From contig NZ_CP104877.1 in assembly GCF_025452095.1 (NCBI RefSeq), positions 1,550,001-1,614,000 on the forward strand: 64,000 nucleotides of DNA, written 5' to 3'. A model generated the notes under the pieces. That model saw nothing but the letters and a program-made list of their open reading frames with translations, was not told the DNA's origin and did no database searches. Shown in pieces: positions 33,714-41,809 of the stretch; positions within the stretch are counted from its first letter, which is position 1; each line of letters begins with the position of its first letter. This DNA comes from Paenarthrobacter sp. JL.01a (GTDB taxonomy: Bacteria; Actinomycetota; Actinomycetes; Actinomycetales; Micrococcaceae). Position numbers and translations under genes: made by a program.

Positions 33714-34429
33714 GCCTGCGGCCGGATGCGGGTGGACTGCAGCTTGTCCCGGACTGACGGCAGATGCCTCCTGCTGATGGGTAGTTCGGCACCCGAAACG
33801 GCAACGCTGGGACCGGTGGTGGACAGCTTCAGGTGCTGCACGTGGTTCAGCGCAATCAGGTAGGAACGGTGGATGCGGATGAACCCGGCATCTGCCCATT
33901 TTTGCTCGAGGTCGGTCAGCGGAACCCGGATGAGATAGCTCGCCTCAGCCGTATGCAGCCGGGCGTAGTCGCCCTGTGCCTGGACATAGGTGACGTCGTC
34001 GCGGCGGATCATGCGGGTGGTGCTGCCCAGGTCGACTGTGATCATTTCAGGAGCGGGCGTTCCGTCCTTGATGAGTTCGCTGATCCGGTCCACCGAACGC
34101 GCCAGCCGTTCTGCCCTGAGCGGCTTGAGCAGATAGTCGACGGCGGCGAGGTCGAACGCCTCCAGGGCGCAGTCTTCGTCCGCGGTGACAAAAACGACGG
34201 CGGGCGGGTTGCTGCTGCGGGAAATGGCGCGGGCGATGTCCAAACCCGACAGGGCAGGCATGTGGATGTCCAGGAAGACGGCGTCCACCGCCTCGGTTTC
34301 CAGCTTGCGGAGCGCTTCGGTTCCGGAGGACGCCCGGTGGATGGCGCCAATCCTTGAATCCCGTCCGAGGAGGAATGCAAGTTCTTCCACCGCGGGTAGT
34401 TCGTCATCAGCGACGAGCACGTTGATCAT
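33710..34429 (-). CDS. LytTR-family response regulator
   Basis: 239 aa. Receiver domain with the acidic pocket VADDE, phosphoacceptor Asp54 (VFLDIHMPAL) and K in YLLKPLRAE. The C-terminal LytTR DNA-binding domain (~residues 135-235) has FIRIHRSYLIALNHVQHL. Partner of the LytS-like kinase upstream. LytTR regulators of this class control pyruvate or other organic-acid transporters in several bacteria, which fits the transporter genes around it. Confidence 0.95.
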   Translation of the reverse strand: MINVLVADDELPAVEELAFLLGRDSRIGAIHRASSGTEALRKLETEAVDAVFLDIHMPALSGLDIARAISRSSNPPAVVFVTADEDCALEAFDLAAVDYLLKPLRAERLARSVDRISELIKDGTPAPEMITVDLGSTTRMIRRDDVTYVQAQGDYARLHTAEASYLIRVPLTDLEQKWADAGFIRIHRSYLIALNHVQHLKLSTTGPSVAVSGAELPISRRHLPSVRDKLQSTRIRPQA

Positions 34430-34450
34430 GATTAAAGACTAACCGTCACC

Positions 34451-35641
34451 TCAGGCGTCGTGTCCGGGCTGGGACTTGGGCACACGAAGGGTGATCAGCG
34501 TGCCCTCGCCGGGAGCGGTGTCGATCACCAGGCCATGTTCATCACCGTAGACCTGCCGCAGGCGCGCATCAACGTTCCGAAGCCCCACATGGTCGCCATC
34601 GGTGTGCCCGGCGAGGACCGACCGCAGATGTTCCGGGTCCATACCCACGCCGTCGTCCTCTATGGTGACCTCGGCGAAAGCACCCGAGTCGTTGGCACAA
34701 ATGGTGATGTGCCCCGGTCCTTCCTTCGCCTCAAGGCCGTGCCGCACAGCGTTTTCCACCAAGGGCTGGAGGCTGAGGAAGGGGATGACGGTGCTCAGGA
34801 CTTCCGGCGCGATGCGAAGGCTGACCTGGACGCGCTCGCCGAAGCGTGCCCGCTCCAGCAGCAGATAGCGGTCGATGCAGCGCAGTTCCTCCGCCACGGT
34901 GGTGAAGTCGCCGTGACGACGGAAGGAGTACCTGGTGAAGTCGGCGAACTCCACCACAAGTTCCCTGGCCCGGGCCGGGTCTGTGTTGATGAATGATGCA
35001 ATGGCATTTAGGGAGTTGTAGATGAAGTGCGGGCTGATCTGGGCCCGCAGCGCCCTGACCTCTGCTTCCATCAGCAGCGTTCTGGAAGCTTCCAGTTCTG
35101 CCAGCTCCAGCTGGGCCGCGACCCAATCAGCAACTTCACTGGTGGCCCGCACCAGGCCCGCACCGGCGGCCGGTGCCAGGGCTGCCACCGACCCCACAAC
35201 CCGTGATCCGGCGCGGATCGGGGCGATGACGGCACTGAATGCGGGTCCGGACTGGTTGGTTGAGTGCCCAACGTGCGGAACAACGGCGGTCCGCCCCGTC
35301 GCCAGGACATCGGCCGCAATCCCCATCAGCGAGGCCCGGAGGTCCTCACCGGCCCCATCCCAGGCAAGTACTGAACTGGTGTCTGTCATGGCAAAAGCGT
35401 CGCACCCGAGCAGGACGCGCAACTGCCTGCTGGCTTTGGCCGCGCCGGCAGGTTGGAGGCCACCGCGCAGGTGCTGCCCGGCCCGCGACGCTGCATGCAG
35501 CGTGTTGTACGTAGCGCGTTCGGCGTCAGTGCCAAGGTCACGGAAGGACCGGATCACCTTCAGGCCAACGCCCACGACGACGGCGACAGCCAACGCGATC
35601 ACTGCGATGGCGGCGGCGGTGAAGAGCGGGGAGTCGGGCAT
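34451..35641 (-). CDS. LytS-type sensor histidine kinase
   Basis: 396 aa from ATG 35641; an in-frame ATG at 35671 with GGAAG nearby is an alternative. One N-terminal TM helix (residues ~6-28) and a GAF-like middle (residues ~90-210) precede the His_kinase domain with the phosphoacceptor in LRAQISPHFIYNSLNA. The ATPase boxes are VENAVRHG, DDGVGMDPEHL and GLRNVDARLRQVYG. It probably senses an organic acid or its metabolic effect and signals to the LytTR regulator. Confidence 0.93.
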   Translation of the reverse strand: MPDSPLFTAAAIAVIALAVAVVVGVGLKVIRSFRDLGTDAERATYNTLHAASRAGQHLRGGLQPAGAAKASRQLRVLLGCDAFAMTDTSSVLAWDGAGEDLRASLMGIAADVLATGRTAVVPHVGHSTNQSGPAFSAVIAPIRAGSRVVGSVAALAPAAGAGLVRATSEVADWVAAQLELAELEASRTLLMEAEVRALRAQISPHFIYNSLNAIASFINTDPARARELVVEFADFTRYSFRRHGDFTTVAEELRCIDRYLLLERARFGERVQVSLRIAPEVLSTVIPFLSLQPLVENAVRHGLEAKEGPGHITICANDSGAFAEVTIEDDGVGMDPEHLRSVLAGHTDGDHVGLRNVDARLRQVYGDEHGLVIDTAPGEGTLITLRVPKSQPGHDA

Positions 35642-35782
35642 AAGGCCAGAGTAGCCCGAGGTGCCCGGCATCCCTGCTTCCACCTGTGCTTTTACCTCAA
35701 AGCCACCGTTTGGCGCAGTGGCACAGCCGCTGGGCGATGACCGCTGCTGAAGTTCTGGAAGGGAACCCGGAGCGCATTCGAT

Positions 35783-35798
35783 AGTGATTGCAGTCACA
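35783..35798. promoter_or_regulatory. CRP/GlxR-like operator
   Basis: AGTGA-TTGCAG-TCACA matches the TGTGA-N6-TCACA consensus at 9 of 10 positions. It is centred 54 nt before the DUF485 gene start, inside the divergent promoter region shared with the kinase gene. Confidence 0.65.
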
Positions 35799-35844
35799 TC
35801 AGCCGCGCGTGGGAGCTGACGTGCTCATCACAACAGGAGGAACC

Positions 35845-36225
35845 ATGGGTAATGAGGCCCAACCCCAGGACGCAACTGCGTCCGTGGACTTCCAGGAAGT
35901 CCAACAGACGGAACGGTTCAGAACGCTGCGGAAGCGGCACCGGAGCTTTGTCTTCCCCATGGCAGTCATTTTTCTGCTGTGGTATTTCGCGTATGTCCTG
36001 CTGGCCGACTACGCCGTCGCCTTCATGTCCATCAAAGTCTGGGGCAACATCAACGTCGGCCTGATCCTGGGCCTGCTCCAGTTCGTCACCACCTTCGGTA
36101 TTACGGCTTGGTACGTGAGCTATTCCAACAGAAAACTCGACCCCATCGCGGCAGAGATCCGCAATGAGATCGAAGGCCACGAATTCGACAAGGACAGCAG
36201 CGTGACGCACGGAGGAGCCAAATGA
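35845..36225 (+). CDS. DUF485 family membrane protein
   Basis: 126 aa from ATG 35845 with AGGAGG upstream. The motif LRKRHRSFVFPMAVIFLLWYF and second helix VGLILGLLQFVTTFGITAWYV are the DUF485 pattern. Such proteins are encoded directly before ActP/MctC-type symporters and are thought to be accessory subunits. The stop overlaps the symporter start (ATGA). Confidence 0.93.
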   Translation: MGNEAQPQDATASVDFQEVQQTERFRTLRKRHRSFVFPMAVIFLLWYFAYVLLADYAVAFMSIKVWGNINVGLILGLLQFVTTFGITAWYVSYSNRKLDPIAAEIRNEIEGHEFDKDSSVTHGGAK

Positions 36226-37841
36226 ACACCACAATGGTCCCCGCAGTCGAAGTCGCTGCGTTGAAGGACACCACGCTCCTGAACATGGGTATCTTCGCCC
36301 TGTTCGTCGCGGTCACCATGGTGATCGTTTTCCGGGCCAGCCGGAACAACAAGACTGCCGCCGACTACTACGCAGCCGGCCGCTCCTTCACCGGATCCCA
36401 GAACGGCACTGCCATCGCCGGTGACTACCTCTCCGCGGCATCTTTCCTTGGTATCACCGGTGCCATCGCGATCAACGGCTACGACGGGTTCCTCTACTCC
36501 ATCGGCTTCCTGGTTGCCTGGCTGGTGGCGCTGCTGCTGGTGGCCGAGCTGCTCCGCAACACCGGCAAGTTCACCATGGCCGACGTTCTGTCCTTCCGCC
36601 TGCGGCAACGCCCGGTGCGGATCGCCGCGGCACTGTCCACACTGGCAGTCTGCTTCTTCTACCTGCTCGCCCAGATGGCCGGCGCGGGAAGCCTTATTTC
36701 GCTTCTGCTGGGAATCAGCGACTGGGGCGGACAAGCTCTGGTGATCATCGTCGTCGGCGCTTTGATGATCATGTACGTGCTCATCGGCGGCATGAAGGGC
36801 ACCACCTGGGTCCAGATCATCAAAGCCATCCTTCTGATTGCGGGTGCCGCGGTCATGACCGCAATGGTGCTGGCGATCTATGGCTTCAACCTGTCCAGCC
36901 TGCTGGGCTCCGCCGCTGAGGCCGCCAACAACCCGAACGTCCTGAACCCCGGCCTGCAATACGGCAAGACGGAAACATCCAAGCTGGACTTCATGTCGCT
37001 CGGCCTCGCCCTGGTCCTTGGAACGGCGGCCCTGCCCCACGTCCTCATGCGCTTCTACACGGTTCCAACCGCAAAGGAAGCACGGAAATCCGTTGTGTGG
37101 GCCATCTGGCTTATCGGCTTGTTCTACCTCTTCACCTTGGTGCTGGGCTACGGTGCAGCAGCCCTGGTGGGTGCGGACACGATCAAATCAGCTCCCGGCG
37201 GCGTCAACTCCGCAGCACCGCTTCTGGCGTTCCACCTCGGCGGGCCGTTGCTCCTTGGTTTCATCTCGGCAGTGGCCTTCGCAACCATCCTGGCGGTGGT
37301 GGCCGGCCTGACCATCACGGCGGCAGCCTCATTCGCCCACGACATCTACGCAAACGTCATCGCCAAGGGTAAAGCGGATGCGACCACCGAAGTGAAGGTG
37401 GCCCGTCGCACGGTGGTGGTGATCGGTGTCCTCGCCATCCTGGGTGGCATCTTCGCCAACGGGCAGAATGTGGCCTTCCTGGTGGCACTGGCCTTCGCTG
37501 TTGCGGCGTCGGCCAACCTGCCAACCATCGTGTACTCGCTGTTCTGGAAGAAGTTCACCACGCAGGGCGCAGTGTGGAGCATGTACGGCGGCCTGGCTGC
37601 TGCCATCCTGCTGATCACGTTCTCGCCCGTGGTCTCAGGCGCCAAGACGTCCATGATTCCCGGTGCCAACTTCGCCTTCTTCCCGCTGAGCAACCCGGGT
37701 ATCGTCTCCATCCCGCTGGCGTTCTTCCTGGGCTGGCTCGGTACCGTCCTGGATAAGCGGCGCGAAGATCCGGCCAAGCAAGCGGAAATGGAAGTGCGCT
37801 CGCTGACCGGTATTGGAGCGGAGAAGGCAGTAAACCACTAA
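36222..37841 (+). CDS. cation/acetate symporter (ActP/MctC-like)
   Basis: 539 aa, about 13 TM helices. Signatures: AADYYAAGRSFTGSQNGTAIAGDYLSAASFLG region near the N-terminus, IGGMKGTTWVQIIKAILLI, and the loop HVLMRFYTVPTAKEARKSV. Expected to import acetate, propionate or pyruvate with Na+/H+. Translationally coupled to the DUF485 gene, and divergent from the LytS/LytTR operon, the likely regulators. A strong terminator follows. Confidence 0.95.
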   Translation: MNTTMVPAVEVAALKDTTLLNMGIFALFVAVTMVIVFRASRNNKTAADYYAAGRSFTGSQNGTAIAGDYLSAASFLGITGAIAINGYDGFLYSIGFLVAWLVALLLVAELLRNTGKFTMADVLSFRLRQRPVRIAAALSTLAVCFFYLLAQMAGAGSLISLLLGISDWGGQALVIIVVGALMIMYVLIGGMKGTTWVQIIKAILLIAGAAVMTAMVLAIYGFNLSSLLGSAAEAANNPNVLNPGLQYGKTETSKLDFMSLGLALVLGTAALPHVLMRFYTVPTAKEARKSVVWAIWLIGLFYLFTLVLGYGAAALVGADTIKSAPGGVNSAAPLLAFHLGGPLLLGFISAVAFATILAVVAGLTITAAASFAHDIYANVIAKGKADATTEVKVARRTVVVIGVLAILGGIFANGQNVAFLVALAFAVAASANLPTIVYSLFWKKFTTQGAVWSMYGGLAAAILLITFSPVVSGAKTSMIPGANFAFFPLSNPGIVSIPLAFFLGWLGTVLDKRREDPAKQAEMEVRSLTGIGAEKAVNH

Positions 37842-37853
37842 ACAGCACAAGAA

Positions 37854-37896
37854 AAGGGCTCCCCTGGAAACCGTCCGTTTCCGGGGGAGCCCTTGT
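37854..37896. terminator. strong bidirectional terminator
   Basis: An 18-bp stem (arms 37854-37871 and 37877-37894, AAGGGCTCCCCTGGAAAC with its complement, one wobble) and loop CGTCC. It is A-rich before and T/G-rich after, and sits between the convergent symporter and PHP genes. Confidence 0.92.
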
Positions 37897-37904
37897 GTGC
37901 GGGG

Positions 37905-38924
37905 TTATTTCTTCAGGCTGAGCCACTCCTGCAGCCGCGCCAACGGCCACGTGGTAACGATGCGTTCGGTGGGCACCCCCAGGGCTTCGGCGCGCTGGGC
38001 ACCGTATTGAAGGAAATCCAGTTGCCCGGGGGCGTGGGCATCACTGTCGATGCTGAACAGGCACCCAGCGTCCAGGGCCAGCTTGATCAGGTCATCCGGT
38101 GGGTCCTGCCGTTCCGGACGCGAGTTTATTTCGACGGCGACACCCCAGTCGGCGCACTCCCTGAAGACTTTGGGGGCGTCAAACTCCGATTGGGGACGGG
38201 TTCCGCGCGACCCTTGGACGAGCCGCCCGGTGCAATGTCCCAGGACGTTGGTGTGGGGATCGCTGATGCCGCCGAGCATCCGGGCAGTCATGGTTTTCTT
38301 GTCGGCACGGAGCTTGGAATGCACGCTGGCCACCACGACGTCGAGCTTGTCCAGCATGTCGGGGGTTTGGTCCAGGGTGCCGTCCTCCAGGATGTCCACC
38401 TCTATGCCCTTGAGCAAGCGGAAACCGTTCCGGGCGGAATTGATTCCGTCCACTATGCCCAGCTGTTGCTCAAGCCTTTCGACGCTAAGGCCATTGGCGA
38501 TCGTGAGGTTGGGGGAGTGGTCGGTCAGGGCAAGGTACTCCCGGCCGAGGGTTTGGGCCGCGGAGACCATGGCTTCAACGGGGGAGCCGCCGTCGGACCA
38601 GTTGCTGTGGCTGTGCAGGTCTCCGCGCAGCGCGGCTTTGATGGTCTCTCCCCCCGGGGCAAGCGCCTCGGCGCCCTTCTCGCGGAGGCCGGCCAGGTAG
38701 TCGGGGACCCGGTCTTCCAGTGCCTGGGTGATGACCTCAGCGCTGCGGCTGCCAACGCCCTTGAGGGTGGTGATCCTTCCGCTTGCAACCAACCGTGCCA
38801 GATCGTCGGCCGGCAGCTTCCGTACGGCGTCGGCCGCTTTCCGGAAGGCCTGGACCTTGAAAGTGGGGGCCAGGCTGCGTTCCAGCCAGAAGGAAATTTC
38901 GTCGAGCGCCTCAATGGGATCCAT
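37905..38924 (-). CDS. PHP-domain phosphoesterase with helix-hairpin-helix N-terminus
   Basis: 339 aa from ATG 38924 (an in-frame GTG at 38939 is possible). N-terminal ~95 residues resemble PolX-type HhH modules (LKGVGSRSAEVITQAL). The PHP domain follows with the metal ligands DLHSHSNWSDG, LTDHSPN, GIEVDI, SVHSK and DSDAH. There is no polymerase domain, so it is a stand-alone PHP enzyme, perhaps a DNA-repair or histidinol-phosphatase-like phosphoesterase. Confidence 0.88.
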   Translation of the reverse strand: MDPIEALDEISFWLERSLAPTFKVQAFRKAADAVRKLPADDLARLVASGRITTLKGVGSRSAEVITQALEDRVPDYLAGLREKGAEALAPGGETIKAALRGDLHSHSNWSDGGSPVEAMVSAAQTLGREYLALTDHSPNLTIANGLSVERLEQQLGIVDGINSARNGFRLLKGIEVDILEDGTLDQTPDMLDKLDVVVASVHSKLRADKKTMTARMLGGISDPHTNVLGHCTGRLVQGSRGTRPQSEFDAPKVFRECADWGVAVEINSRPERQDPPDDLIKLALDAGCLFSIDSDAHAPGQLDFLQYGAQRAEALGVPTERIVTTWPLARLQEWLSLKK

Positions 38925-39002
38925 GGCTCCATGATCCACGAACCTGGCGCACCATCAACAGTGGGCAAGTCATCGATGGTGCGCCGGTCCGATGACCACC
39001 GC

Positions 39003-39608
39003 CTAGTGGTGGTGGCCCGGGTCCAGGGCGGGATTGGAGCCCTGGCCGCTTTCTCCGCCGGGGGCCTGGCCGTGTTCCCCGTGCGGTACGGCGTGCTGGC
39101 CGGCCATCGATGCGGCCAGGCCGGGTGTGGCGACTGAAGCAACAACGACGGCGGCTCCGAACGCGGCTGCCAGAAGCCGCCCGGTCCTTGGCTGGCCGTG
39201 GGTGCCGCCGTCGTTGGTCTTTTGCTGCCGCCTGAGCCAGCCCGCTCCGGCGAGTGCCATGAGGGTCAGGCCAAGGGCGGCAAAGTGGCTCACTTCAAGT
39301 GAGCGCCGGGTTGCCAAGTCTGTGGCAGCGACTGCTACATGCGCGGCCGCCGCCGCAGCGAGCACCGGAAGCGCGCAGCGTGCCATCACGAGCGAGTTGC
39401 GGTGCAGCCCCCACAGCGACCAAGCCAGGAAGGCAAGGCCTGCTGCAAGGGTTGCAACGCCGGCAACCACCGTGCCGATGGAAGAGGATCCAGCACCGGC
39501 GAGGTAGCCGGCAGCAAGAGACAGTTCAACCATCCCTGCTGCCATCGCAGCGAAGTAGACGTACAGCACAACTGCTGCCCTCAGGGTGGGGTGTTTCACT
39601 CGATCCAT
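39003..39608 (-). CDS. hypothetical membrane protein with His-rich tail
   Basis: 201 aa. About five hydrophobic helices (AAVVLYVYFAAMAAGMVEL, GTVVAGVATLAAGLAFLAW, the CALPVLAAAAAAHVAVAA region and two later). The C-terminal 35 residues are hydrophilic and His-rich (GQHAVPHGEHG, ending DPGHHH), suggesting metal binding. I do not recognise the family. Next to another small membrane protein on the same strand. Confidence 0.6.
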   Translation of the reverse strand: MDRVKHPTLRAAVVLYVYFAAMAAGMVELSLAAGYLAGAGSSSIGTVVAGVATLAAGLAFLAWSLWGLHRNSLVMARCALPVLAAAAAAHVAVAATDLATRRSLEVSHFAALGLTLMALAGAGWLRRQQKTNDGGTHGQPRTGRLLAAAFGAAVVVASVATPGLAASMAGQHAVPHGEHGQAPGGESGQGSNPALDPGHHH

Positions 39609-39670
39609 GGCGGTTACCGTCCTCTGCTCGTTGGGCTCTGGCGTTACGGGCTGGCGTTACAGGCCGTTGC

Positions 39671-40078
39671 TCAGGCGCGGGCGGAGGCTACGGCTGCCTT
39701 GTCCTGCGACAACGCGACTCCCAGGAGGACGACGGCACTGGCGAGGTGGAGGACGTTGTCGGCGCCGTTGAGGGCGATGATGTTCAACGAGCTTCCGACG
39801 AGGAAGAGGCCGAGGATACCGACCAGCAGGTACACGCCGCCGACTGCGGTGTTGATGGACTTGGACAGCGTGACGCCGTTCAGGCCGGCGTACAGGAGGG
39901 CTGCGCCAATGGCCAAGTGGATGATGTTGTGAAGCGGGTTCACAGCGAAGATGATCAAGTTGGCGCCCTCGGTGGCGAAGAAGCCGATTCCCGAGGTGAC
40001 GAAGAAGCCGAGCACGCCTACCAGGAGGTAGACGGCTCCGAAGATGGTGGCGATCAAGCGATTGGGCGAAGTACGCAT
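39671..40078 (-). CDS. DUF4383 membrane protein
   Basis: 135 aa from ATG 40078 (GGAAGG upstream). Four TM helices with an internal duplication: two YLLVG units (AVYLLVGVLGFFV, GVYLLVGILGLFL) and two amphipathic LHNIIHL / DNVLHLA segments. This is the DUF4383 pattern widespread in actinobacteria; function unknown. Confidence 0.85.
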   Translation of the reverse strand: MRTSPNRLIATIFGAVYLLVGVLGFFVTSGIGFFATEGANLIIFAVNPLHNIIHLAIGAALLYAGLNGVTLSKSINTAVGGVYLLVGILGLFLVGSSLNIIALNGADNVLHLASAVVLLGVALSQDKAAVASARA

Positions 40079-40206
40079 TGGTCCGAGCCTTCCAGTGATG
40101 GCCGGGATTTCCGGCCGACCTGCTGAGCCCCGGGTGGGACTCTCATGCAGTAATTCGGACCAGGCGTTTGAGCGGATGGGTGGGCGGTGGATTATTTTTT
40201 CCCGGG

Positions 40207-40971
40207 TCAGGGCCGCAGGCGGATGCTGCTCATCTTGAGCTCGTTCGTACCCTCGAAGACGTACTGGAGATCGATGGTCTTCCCGTCGCACTGCAACGTG
40301 CCTGCGAGGTTCGCTTTGTTGTTGCCGTTCTCCGAGTTGACGCTGACGGAGTTGTAGTTCGGCTTGCAGGAATTGTCCAACTCCAGGCTCGCGATCCCGT
40401 CTACGAAAGACTGCTTGTCCAACTCATCCTTAAGTGGCTGGCTGAGGTAGTTGTCGTAGGCCTGTTCCGATTGTCCAGTGACTACCAGGTTGGTGAATTC
40501 ATCCGCCAGCGAGCGTGCCTTCGATGTAGCGTTGCCCACCACGTTGACCAATATCACGACGCCAATAACCGCGAGCACGATGACGCCGGCCACGATGCCC
40601 AGCACGATCCACAGGACCTTTCGGTTCTTTCGGGGAGGCTGCTGGCCGTACGGGCCTGGTTGGTATTGGCCGGATTGGTAGTGTCCGGGCGGGTATTGGC
40701 CTGCTTGGCTTTGACCGCCGGGATAGGGGTTTTGCTGGTACGCGCCCGGTGCGGCGTGCTGAGGGTCTCCAGCCTGGGCAGAAGCGGACGACGGCGGCTG
40801 TTGCCACTGCGGCGGGGCGCTGTTCTGAGGTGGATAAGAGGGTTGCGGGGCGCCGTTCTGCGGTGGGTACCCGGGCCCGGGCGGAACAGGAGGCGGGTAA
40901 TGGCCGGGTTGGTTTTGATCTGGTTGCTTTTGACCGCTCTGGTCGTGACCCGGTTCTTGCGGATTGCTCAC
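40207..40971 (-). CDS. single-pass membrane protein with Pro/Gln-rich N-terminus
   Basis: 254 aa from GTG 40971, preceded by GAAAGGGG. Residues 1-115 are a disordered Pro/Gln/Gly/Tyr-rich cytosolic segment with near-repeats of YPPQN and QSGQYQPG. A TM helix (VLWIVLGIVAGVIVLAVIGV) follows, then an extracytoplasmic DUF4878-like domain of ~105 residues containing two cysteines (NSCKPN, LQCDG) that could form a disulphide. Function unknown. Confidence 0.75.
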   Translation of the reverse strand: MSNPQEPGHDQSGQKQPDQNQPGHYPPPVPPGPGYPPQNGAPQPSYPPQNSAPPQWQQPPSSASAQAGDPQHAAPGAYQQNPYPGGQSQAGQYPPGHYQSGQYQPGPYGQQPPRKNRKVLWIVLGIVAGVIVLAVIGVVILVNVVGNATSKARSLADEFTNLVVTGQSEQAYDNYLSQPLKDELDKQSFVDGIASLELDNSCKPNYNSVSVNSENGNNKANLAGTLQCDGKTIDLQYVFEGTNELKMSSIRLRP

Positions 40972-41116
40972 GGTAGTGCCCCTTTCGGCAGCCTTCGGCA
41001 GCGCCACCACCTGCCCGGGATCCTCTGGGCGGCCCCCGGTGCGTCCTCTTGAATCAAAGCGCATCCCTGCTTCCTTGGGCAAGAGGCCCGCCGAACCGAG
41101 CGGGTAGACGACTGAT

Positions 41117-41587
41117 TCACGCCTCGGAACGGCGCCCCAGAAGCGGCTGCACGCGGTAGGGAATCATTTCCCGCATGGCCAGCGCGGTGTCCGTCCTGTC
41201 CACTCCGTCGCACCCGAGGATCTTTCCGTTGATGCGGTAAAGATCTTCGGCATCCAAGGCCACAACGCGCAGCAACAGGTCTGCCGAACCCGTAAGCCCG
41301 AAGCCTTCAAGAATCTCCGGGATGTCGGCAAGATCCTGGGCCAGGGAAGCGAGCTTTTGCTGTTGTACGTGGACTGTGATGAACGCGGTCAGCGGGTAGC
41401 CCAGGGCGACAGGGTTGATTCTCCGTTCGAATGACAGGAACGCGTGCTTCTTCTCAAGCTGGGCCATGCGGGCCTGCACGGTGTTCCGGGACAATCCCAG
41501 CTTCTGGGCCAGAGCCACCACGGTGCCCCGTGGATCCTTGGCCATTGCTGAGAGGAGCCGGGTGTCAGTGCCATCCAAGGGTTGCAT
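41117..41587 (-). CDS. Lrp/AsnC-family transcriptional regulator (BkdR-like)
   Basis: 156 aa from ATG 41587. The winged HTH (LSAMAKDPRGTVVALAQKLG and LSRNTVQARMAQLEK) is followed by the RAM ligand-binding domain (LTAFITVHVQQQK, GFGLTGSADLLLRVVALD). It has no clear Shine-Dalgarno sequence, so it may be translated leaderless. Divergent from bkdABC with 222 nt between, it is the probable BkdR: in other bacteria Lrp-type BkdR activates branched-chain 2-oxoacid dehydrogenase genes in response to branched-chain amino acids. A direct repeat overlaps its start codon. Confidence 0.9.
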   Translation of the reverse strand: MQPLDGTDTRLLSAMAKDPRGTVVALAQKLGLSRNTVQARMAQLEKKHAFLSFERRINPVALGYPLTAFITVHVQQQKLASLAQDLADIPEILEGFGLTGSADLLLRVVALDAEDLYRINGKILGCDGVDRTDTALAMREMIPYRVQPLLGRRSEA

Positions 41588-41643
41588 AATGCGCAAGATT
41601 AGCACGCTGCCGATGCGGGAAATAGTGCACAATGCTCAATTTT
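41583..41643. promoter_or_regulatory. Lrp-type operator, direct repeat
   Basis: TGCATAATGCGCAAGATT (41583-41600) and TGCACAATGCTCAATTTT (41626-41643), 14 of 18 identical and 43 bp apart (about four helical turns). Each carries a TGCNYAATGCNCAA-like dyad. The first copy covers the regulator start codon; both lie upstream of bkdA. Confidence 0.65.
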
Positions 41644-41809
41644 CCGACAGGTAGTTGTACGTGGTGCCTTGCGTGAGTAGGGTCACATTTAACTCCGGCG
41701 AAGGCGCCGGAGGGCCGGCGTGCGGCAGGACCACAAGTCCCGCGAGCGCCGACGAAAACGAGCCGGAAGGTTGCGATCACCTGTGTTAACGGATCAGGCG
41801 GGCAAGGGA

